The position numbers and the translations under genes were made by a program. A DNA stretch of 11,657 nucleotides from an uncultured Flavobacterium sp. Lineage in GTDB: Bacteria > Bacteroidota > Bacteroidia > Flavobacteriales > Flavobacteriaceae. The notes below the pieces were generated by a model that saw only the letters and a program-made list of their open reading frames with translations, did not search any database and was not told the DNA's origin. Location of the stretch: positions 1 to 11,657 of the forward strand of contig CAMLKV010000032.1 in NCBI GenBank assembly GCA_946480635.1. The letters are read 5' to 3'. Below, piece by piece: positions 7,703 to 11,657 of this stretch (position 1 is the stretch's first letter; every line of letters starts with the position of its first letter).

Positions 7703-8056
7703 ATGAATATTAATTGTTTCTGTATAGTTCAAGATTTAGTTTTAAATTATATTATAAAAAATTATATAAGTAAAACACCTTTTTTATCATTTGTAGAATG
7801 TGATTTATCTAGCGATAATTTTTTAAATAGCAGTGAAAACCTAGATCTTATTATTGCAGAGATTAACTTTGATACTAAAGAGAAAATAAGTTCAATTCTT
7901 TCACAATTTGAAAACAAATATTTTCTATTACTAACTGATATTGAAAGTTTTTTTAACCCATGTAGTAATAATAAAGTTTTTGTTTTAAAAAAAAATATTA
8001 CTTATTCAGACTTTATATATGGCTTGAATTCTCTAGTCAATAATAATGAATCTTAA
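7703..8056 (+). CDS. Stand-alone degenerate receiver (pseudo-REC) protein
   Basis: A 117-residue protein that aligns over its whole length with the receiver domain of the LytTR regulator upstream and has no output domain. Shared stretches include NYISKTPFLSFVE (regulator: EYISNTPFLELVA) and DLIIAEI (DILLTDI). Key receiver residues are altered: the acidic triad DDE becomes Q10-D11-L12, the phosphoacceptor Asp becomes Glu53, the conserved Ser is Thr78, Lys96 is kept, and the following Pro is Lys97. It is therefore unlikely to be phosphorylated normally; Glu could mimic a phosphorylated state. DNA matches at 22 of 24 positions between 6794-6817 and 7763-7786 suggest a fairly recent duplication. 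It starts eight bases after the peptide gene, so the two are probably co-transcribed. It might act as a modulator of the kinase or regulator, or as an immunity or binding partner; the role is unknown. Confidence 0.75.
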   Translation: MNINCFCIVQDLVLNYIIKNYISKTPFLSFVECDLSSDNFLNSSENLDLIIAEINFDTKEKISSILSQFENKYFLLLTDIESFFNPCSNNKVFVLKKNITYSDFIYGLNSLVNNNES

Positions 8057-8141
8057 GGATTCTAAAGATTATCTTTAAATTAAACAATACTTTTGAATAC
8101 ACATTGTTAATTTAGTAATTTCAATGCAACAGCATTAATCC

Positions 8142-8171
8142 AAAACGTTTCAAAAATTTGAAACGTTTTTT
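8142..8171 (+). terminator. Intrinsic terminator after the pseudo-receiver gene
   Basis: Perfect 13-base arms AAAACGTTTCAAA (8142-8154) and TTTGAAACGTTTT (8157-8169) with two bases between them, running into T6 (8166-8171). The arms are A/T-rich with only two G-C-containing patches, and the A-rich 5' flank could make it work in both directions. It lies 86 bases after the pseudo-receiver stop and should end the dehydratase/regulator/peptide transcript. Confidence 0.8.
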
Positions 8172-8345
8172 GTGTTTTGACGCGGGATAAATCTTTAAAA
8201 TCATTAGTCGCTTTATGACTAAACTTCATCTAATTGGTTTTCGTCTAATTTTTTTTTAATAAGAAGAGCCTCATGATAACTTTATTTCAGTATTAATTAA
8301 GAATATATGTGTTAAAATATATATCAAGTAAACTTTAAAACTGAA
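8172..8345. other. Non-coding stretch ahead of the AraC gene
   Basis: No credible gene on either strand. It holds a small hairpin, TTAGTC (8204-8209) / GACTAA (8217-8222), and two near-identical 8-mers, CATCTAAT (8227-8234) and CGTCTAAT (8242-8249), that resemble the repeats ahead of the peptide gene but are 15 bp apart instead of 21. I see no convincing -33/-7 promoter pair, although the AraC gene probably has its own promoter here because a terminator precedes it. Confidence 0.4.
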
Positions 8346-8996
8346 ATGAAAACAAACGAAAGCATAATGATTGATTGGAAAAATCCAAACGTATTGGGTG
8401 AAATTATGTTGAATATAAAGGATCCTCTTGAAAAGATAATAGAGAACAGTAAACAAAATATAGATTCTGGATTAGGTAATTATGAAGTAATCTTTAATAG
8501 TAGTAAACAGATTAATGATGTAATTGAAAATATCTTAGAAGAAATTAAGTCCAAATCTGTAAACTTAACTATAAAGGAAAGACCAGATTTCTTTGAAATT
8601 TATGAATCGAATACAAATGTTCAGAAAATGTGTTCAAATACTATTAATCCTGATAAAATTACTAGGAGTGATCATAATTGGCTGTTAAACCTTGAGAAAG
8701 AAGTTTATACATCTATAAGTCAAAGTGATATTAATATTTATGAACTTTCATATAAAATGGCTGTAAGTGAAAGACAATTTTATAGAAAAATTACAAACTT
8801 ATTGTATTTGACTCCTAACAAATATATTAGAATTTTAAGACTGCATAAAGCCAAACAAATAATTGATAATTATATACATCATTCAATATCTCAAATTGCA
8901 TATTCGGTTGGGTACAATGATGTTCATTATTTTTCAAAATTGTTTTATGAACAGTATAAAATTTCTCCTAAAGAGCTAATTGCAACAATACAATAG
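8346..8996 (+). CDS. AraC-family regulator with vestigial HisKA-like N-terminus
   Basis: DNA-binding regulator of 216 residues. The C-terminal AraC domain (about 112-213) has both helix-turn-helix units: IYELSYKMAVSERQFYRKI (131-149) with LTPNKYIRILRLHKA, then ISQIAYSVGYNDVHYFSKLF (181-200) and KISPKEL. This is the form fused to kinases in Bacteroidota hybrid two-component systems. The N-terminal 75 residues look like a HisKA dimerisation hairpin: helix 1 around MLNIKDPLEKIIENS, where kinases have S-H-E-L-R-T-P-L, and helix 2 YEVIFNSSKQINDVIENIL. The phosphoacceptor His is absent and no ATPase or receiver domain follows. I infer a dimeric regulator left from a hybrid kinase. It stands alone after a terminator and ahead of the export genes, which it may control. 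Confidence 0.85.
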   Translation: MKTNESIMIDWKNPNVLGEIMLNIKDPLEKIIENSKQNIDSGLGNYEVIFNSSKQINDVIENILEEIKSKSVNLTIKERPDFFEIYESNTNVQKMCSNTINPDKITRSDHNWLLNLEKEVYTSISQSDINIYELSYKMAVSERQFYRKITNLLYLTPNKYIRILRLHKAKQIIDNYIHHSISQIAYSVGYNDVHYFSKLFYEQYKISPKELIATIQ

Positions 8997-9142
8997 TGTA
9001 TTAATTCTAAGTAGTTAGAACTTCTCAAAAGTTTTTAAAAATTTATATGCATTTTTCGTAGATGGCTGTTTTATAAGAGCATTTGGCAGAATGCAAGAAT
9101 AGTTAACAGGTAAATTGCACAATCATTTTAAAATTTATTATT

Positions 9143-9661
9143 ATGAAAAGAGTACTTTTTTTTCTAGGTCAATTAAATGACAGAGATGTTGAATGGATGA
9201 CCCTTAATGGACATAAAATTGAAATTCAAACGGGTACAAAGCTTATTGAAAAAGATAAGGCCATTGATAATTTATATATAGTGTTAGATGGTGAGCTTTC
9301 GGTTTATGGTAAAAATGAGAGTGAAGTTATTGCTAAACTTGGAGCTGGTGAAATTGTGGGAGAAATGTCTTTTTTGGAATCTAGACCGCCTTCGGTTAAT
9401 GTTTTCGCAACTAGACAATCTATAATTTTTGTTATATCTAAAGATTTGATTTATTCTAGAATGAACTCATATCCTGAATTTAAAGGAAATTTTTATTATG
9501 CTTTAGCTCTTTTCCTTTCAAATAGATTGAGAAAAACTACAGATCAATTAGGGTATGGAAATCCTGAAGAAGAAGATTTAATTGATACAAATATATTGAA
9601 CAGTGTTGCTCAAGCTGGTTCAAGGTTTGGTCAAATTTTACATAGGTTTTCTGAAGTTTAG
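9143..9661 (+). CDS. Cyclic-nucleotide-binding-fold protein of the export operon
   Basis: A 172-residue cytoplasmic protein with one cNMP-binding (CRP-like) domain over about 10-125: TGTKLIEKDKAIDNLYIVLDG, then LGAGEIVGEMSFLESRPPSVNVF, the phosphate-binding cassette region. No helix-turn-helix follows; the tail (130-172) is acidic and then has AGSRFGQILHRF. In the cassette the Arg that normally contacts the cyclic phosphate appears replaced by Pro (RPPS), so ligand binding is doubtful. Such proteins, and cNMP domains fused to the transporters, accompany NHLM-type export systems, which fits the TolC and HlyD genes that follow at 13 and 12 bases. I infer a regulatory or assembly role in export rather than transcription. 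Confidence 0.85.
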   Translation: MKRVLFFLGQLNDRDVEWMTLNGHKIEIQTGTKLIEKDKAIDNLYIVLDGELSVYGKNESEVIAKLGAGEIVGEMSFLESRPPSVNVFATRQSIIFVISKDLIYSRMNSYPEFKGNFYYALALFLSNRLRKTTDQLGYGNPEEEDLIDTNILNSVAQAGSRFGQILHRFSEV

Positions 9662-9674
9662 TTAATGTTTTCTT

Positions 9675-11237
9675 ATGAAATATAAAATACTAGTTCTATT
9701 TTTTTTGCTCAATACCACAAAATCTTTAATAACTGCTCAGTCAAAGATTGACGGAAACTTGATTGAATTGTCTAAAGTTGCATTAGAAAAAAGCCCTGAA
9801 TTAAAAAGAAGTCTTTTTACAATTAAATCTGCAGAAGCTGATTTTCAAATTCAAAAAGGTTTTTTTGATTATAATTTGTTTACAAATGTATCATTCCAAA
9901 AAGATAGTTATCACCTTTTTAGAACAGATCCTAGAAATCAATTTATTGACAGGATATTGGATTCAAAGAATTTTGAAATTTCAACAGGAATTCAGAAAAG
10001 AGTAAGAACTGGACAAATTATTGAATTAAACGTTAAGTATTTATTTAATAGTAATAATTATCCATTCAACAATTTTGGACAACAAATCGATTTATATACT
10101 GGTGATTACACAGGCTTGTTAAATTTCTCAATTACCCAGCCTTTATTGAGAGGTAGAGGTAAAACGAATACAACTATTAATGAGAAAGCATCAAAATTTT
10201 TTATTGAAGCTGCTACTGAAAGTAATGAATTTACAACTTCTTATGAAGTATTAAAAGTAGGGGAAGCTTATTGGTTTTATTATGCAGCTTATAAAAGTTT
10301 AGCTATATATAAAGCAAATGAAGAAAGAGTTGTTAATGTACTTGGTATGACTGAAGAACTCGTAAAAGCAGATAAAAAACCGGCAAGTGATCTAGTTCAA
10401 ATTAAGGCAGATTTAGCAAACCAAAAGAAACTTACAATTTTAGCAGAACAAAACTTTTATAGTGCAAAGTTAAATTTAGGTCGAGCGATAGGCCTTTCTA
10501 ACGCCGAATCAGAATTAATTGATAATCCTAATGATCAGTTTCCAACCGTAGAGGACTCAGGTTATAATCAAAAGCTCAATAAAGATGGACTTGTAAGAGT
10601 TGGTTTGTCTAATAGAAAGGATTTAAATGCGTATTTAAAGACTACAAATGCGCTTGAGCTTTATCAAAAATTATCAGAAAATAATACAAAGCCTCAACTT
10701 GACTTATCTGGTTTTGGATTTTATGGTAGTGCAAGTCAGGGAAATGGAAAAACTTTTCAGTTTAATTCATTGTCTAATGAAGAAGGAAGATATCTTGGCG
10801 CAGGTGCAAAATTAACTTTTTCATTCCCACTAAATAATAATAATGCCAAAGGGAATTTGGCAAAAAATAAAGTGGCTTTGTCAGATCAACTTGTAGAAAA
10901 TGAGAACCTAAAAAGAAATATAGTATTAAATATAAATGTTGCGTATAATAATTTAGAAAAAAGTGCTTTAGCTCTCGAACAATCAAGACAAGCTTATGTT
11001 AATTATCAAGAAGCATATACTAATGAGCAACTAAAATTCAAAACAGGACTTACGATACTTTTAAATGTAATCTTGTTTCAAGAAAGATTAACAGCTTCAG
11101 AACTAGAATTTATTCGAGCACAGCAAAATTTTGCATTAGCAATTATTAATCTAAGATATGAAACAGGAACTCTGGTAGTTCGTAATGCAAATGGTTTTAT
11201 GGTTAATAAAGATAGTTATTATAATATCCCTAAATAA
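9675..11237 (+). CDS. TolC-family outer membrane efflux protein
   Basis: Outer membrane channel of the OEP/TolC family, 520 residues, about the usual size. A signal peptide is visible (Lys-rich start, hydrophobic 5-20, probable cleavage after ITAQ at 22). Two repeated halves, each with long Ala/Leu/Asn/Gln-rich helical stretches, cover roughly 28-290 and 295-510; the FSITQPLLRGRGKTN segment (151-165) is typical of the first half. It would form the exit duct for the exporter whose adaptor starts 12 bases downstream. Expected partners are the HlyD adaptor and one or two ABC transporters beyond the window. Confidence 0.92.
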   Translation: MKYKILVLFFLLNTTKSLITAQSKIDGNLIELSKVALEKSPELKRSLFTIKSAEADFQIQKGFFDYNLFTNVSFQKDSYHLFRTDPRNQFIDRILDSKNFEISTGIQKRVRTGQIIELNVKYLFNSNNYPFNNFGQQIDLYTGDYTGLLNFSITQPLLRGRGKTNTTINEKASKFFIEAATESNEFTTSYEVLKVGEAYWFYYAAYKSLAIYKANEERVVNVLGMTEELVKADKKPASDLVQIKADLANQKKLTILAEQNFYSAKLNLGRAIGLSNAESELIDNPNDQFPTVEDSGYNQKLNKDGLVRVGLSNRKDLNAYLKTTNALELYQKLSENNTKPQLDLSGFGFYGSASQGNGKTFQFNSLSNEEGRYLGAGAKLTFSFPLNNNNAKGNLAKNKVALSDQLVENENLKRNIVLNINVAYNNLEKSALALEQSRQAYVNYQEAYTNEQLKFKTGLTILLNVILFQERLTASELEFIRAQQNFALAIINLRYETGTLVVRNANGFMVNKDSYYNIPK

Positions 11238-11249
11238 TAAATATAAATC

Positions 11250-11657
11250 ATGTCAACAGGTTTTTTTAGAAAGTCAGCATTAGAAAAACTTTCAACTCCA
11301 GAAAAATTGGATCAGCTTATTAAGGTAACAGACAGAAAGGCATGGATTGCCTTGCTAACTATTTCTTTGGCTCTAATTACAGCTTTAGTATGGTCAATGT
11401 TTGGAAAAGTTAAAACCAAGTTGGATGTAGTTGGGGTTATTCAAGGAGGTGAAATACATGAAGTTGTAGCTACATCTCAAGGACAATTAGTTGAATTAAA
11501 TGTAAAAATAGGCAGCTTCGTGAAAAAAGGTGATGTAATTGCTACTTTACAGCAACCAGAATTATATCAGCAAATAGAAGATGCTAAAGCAATTTTGAAT
11601 GATAGAAATTATGAAATGGAAAAAATTGTTTTTGGAAAAATTTTGAAGTATGTAGTT
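11250..11657 (+). CDS. NHLM-type HlyD membrane-fusion adaptor, 3' truncated
   Basis: First 136 residues of a periplasmic adaptor, open to the end of the window. The N-terminus FFRKSALEKLSTPEKLDQLIKV is characteristic of the HlyD subfamily of NHLM bacteriocin export systems. One membrane anchor follows (about 31-51, AWIALLTISLALITALVWSMF without charged residues), then a half lipoyl-type domain (60-102) with GQLVELNVKIGSFVKKGDVIATL, and the start of the alpha-hairpin (LYQQIEDAKAIL). It links an inner-membrane ABC transporter to the TolC-like protein. ATG 11250 is the first Met after the TolC stop. NHLM assignment rests on the N-terminal signature from memory. Confidence 0.85.
   Translation, partial: MSTGFFRKSALEKLSTPEKLDQLIKVTDRKAWIALLTISLALITALVWSMFGKVKTKLDVVGVIQGGEIHEVVATSQGQLVELNVKIGSFVKKGDVIATLQQPELYQQIEDAKAILNDRNYEMEKIVFGKILKYVV

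Noticed and set aside
8215..8259. Fourteen-codon frame ahead of the AraC gene (MTKLHLIGF...)
   Set aside because: Very short, ends in a run of Phe from a T tract, no leader-like features and no sign of coding.
9005..9020. Hairpin TTCTAA-GTAG-TTAGAA after the AraC gene
   Set aside because: Six-pair stem with no T run directly after it; not convincing as a terminator and nothing else supports a function.
9082..9118. Possible promoter for the export genes (TTTG then TAAATTGC)
   Set aside because: The -7 match is partial and the spacing of 25 bases is longer than usual for Bacteroidota promoters; not reported as a feature.
1..11657. CRISPR array, tRNA/rRNA gene, insertion sequence or attachment site
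   Set aside because: No regularly spaced long repeats, no tRNA-like cloverleaf, no transposase and no terminal inverted repeats were seen on either strand.

Overview
This AT-rich window (low GC, roughly 30% by eye) looks like a member of the Bacteroidota, most likely Flavobacteriia. Reasons: A/T-rich start contexts without clear Shine-Dalgarno sites, a LytS/LytTR pair and an AraC regulator of Bacteroidota type, and a short precursor whose leader resembles the Bacteroidota class I lanthipeptide leader. All genes lie on the + strand. The window cuts a gene at each end.

Layout. (1) 1-863: the C-terminal part of a JmjC/Cupin_4 Fe(II)/2-oxoglutarate oxygenase, closed by an intrinsic terminator at 894-920. 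(2) 937-2407: a stand-alone LanM-type (DUF4135) kinase/lyase dehydratase without the LanC-like cyclase half, broken by a frameshift near 2184-2190. (3) 2565-5573: a full-length LanB dehydratase with glutamylation and elimination domains. (4) 5573-7447: a LytS-type histidine kinase and a LytTR response regulator, tightly coupled to lanB. (5) 7563-7694: a 43-residue precursor-like peptide with a class I-type leader and a Ser/Thr-rich tail but no Cys and no Gly. It is preceded by three TCTAA-centred repeats at exactly 21-bp spacing (7457-7507), a good candidate operator for the LytTR regulator. (6) 7703-8056: a stand-alone degenerate receiver domain, apparently a partial duplicate of the regulator's receiver, followed by a strong terminator (8142-8171). 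(7) 8346-8996: an AraC-family regulator whose N-terminus looks like a HisKA segment without its His. (8) 9143-11657: a cNMP-fold protein without a DNA-binding domain, a TolC-like outer membrane factor and the start of an NHLM-type HlyD adaptor. This is an export operon that continues past the window.

Together these read as a ribosomally synthesised peptide cluster: precursor, dehydratases, dedicated two-component control and a trans-envelope exporter. The unusual part is the combination. Two different dehydratase chemistries (tRNA-Glu-dependent LanB and ATP-dependent LanM-type) sit side by side, no cyclase is visible, and the only precursor seen has no Cys. The simplest inference is a linear dehydroamino-acid peptide rather than a lanthionine peptide. 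A cyclase or Cys-containing precursors outside the window cannot be excluded.
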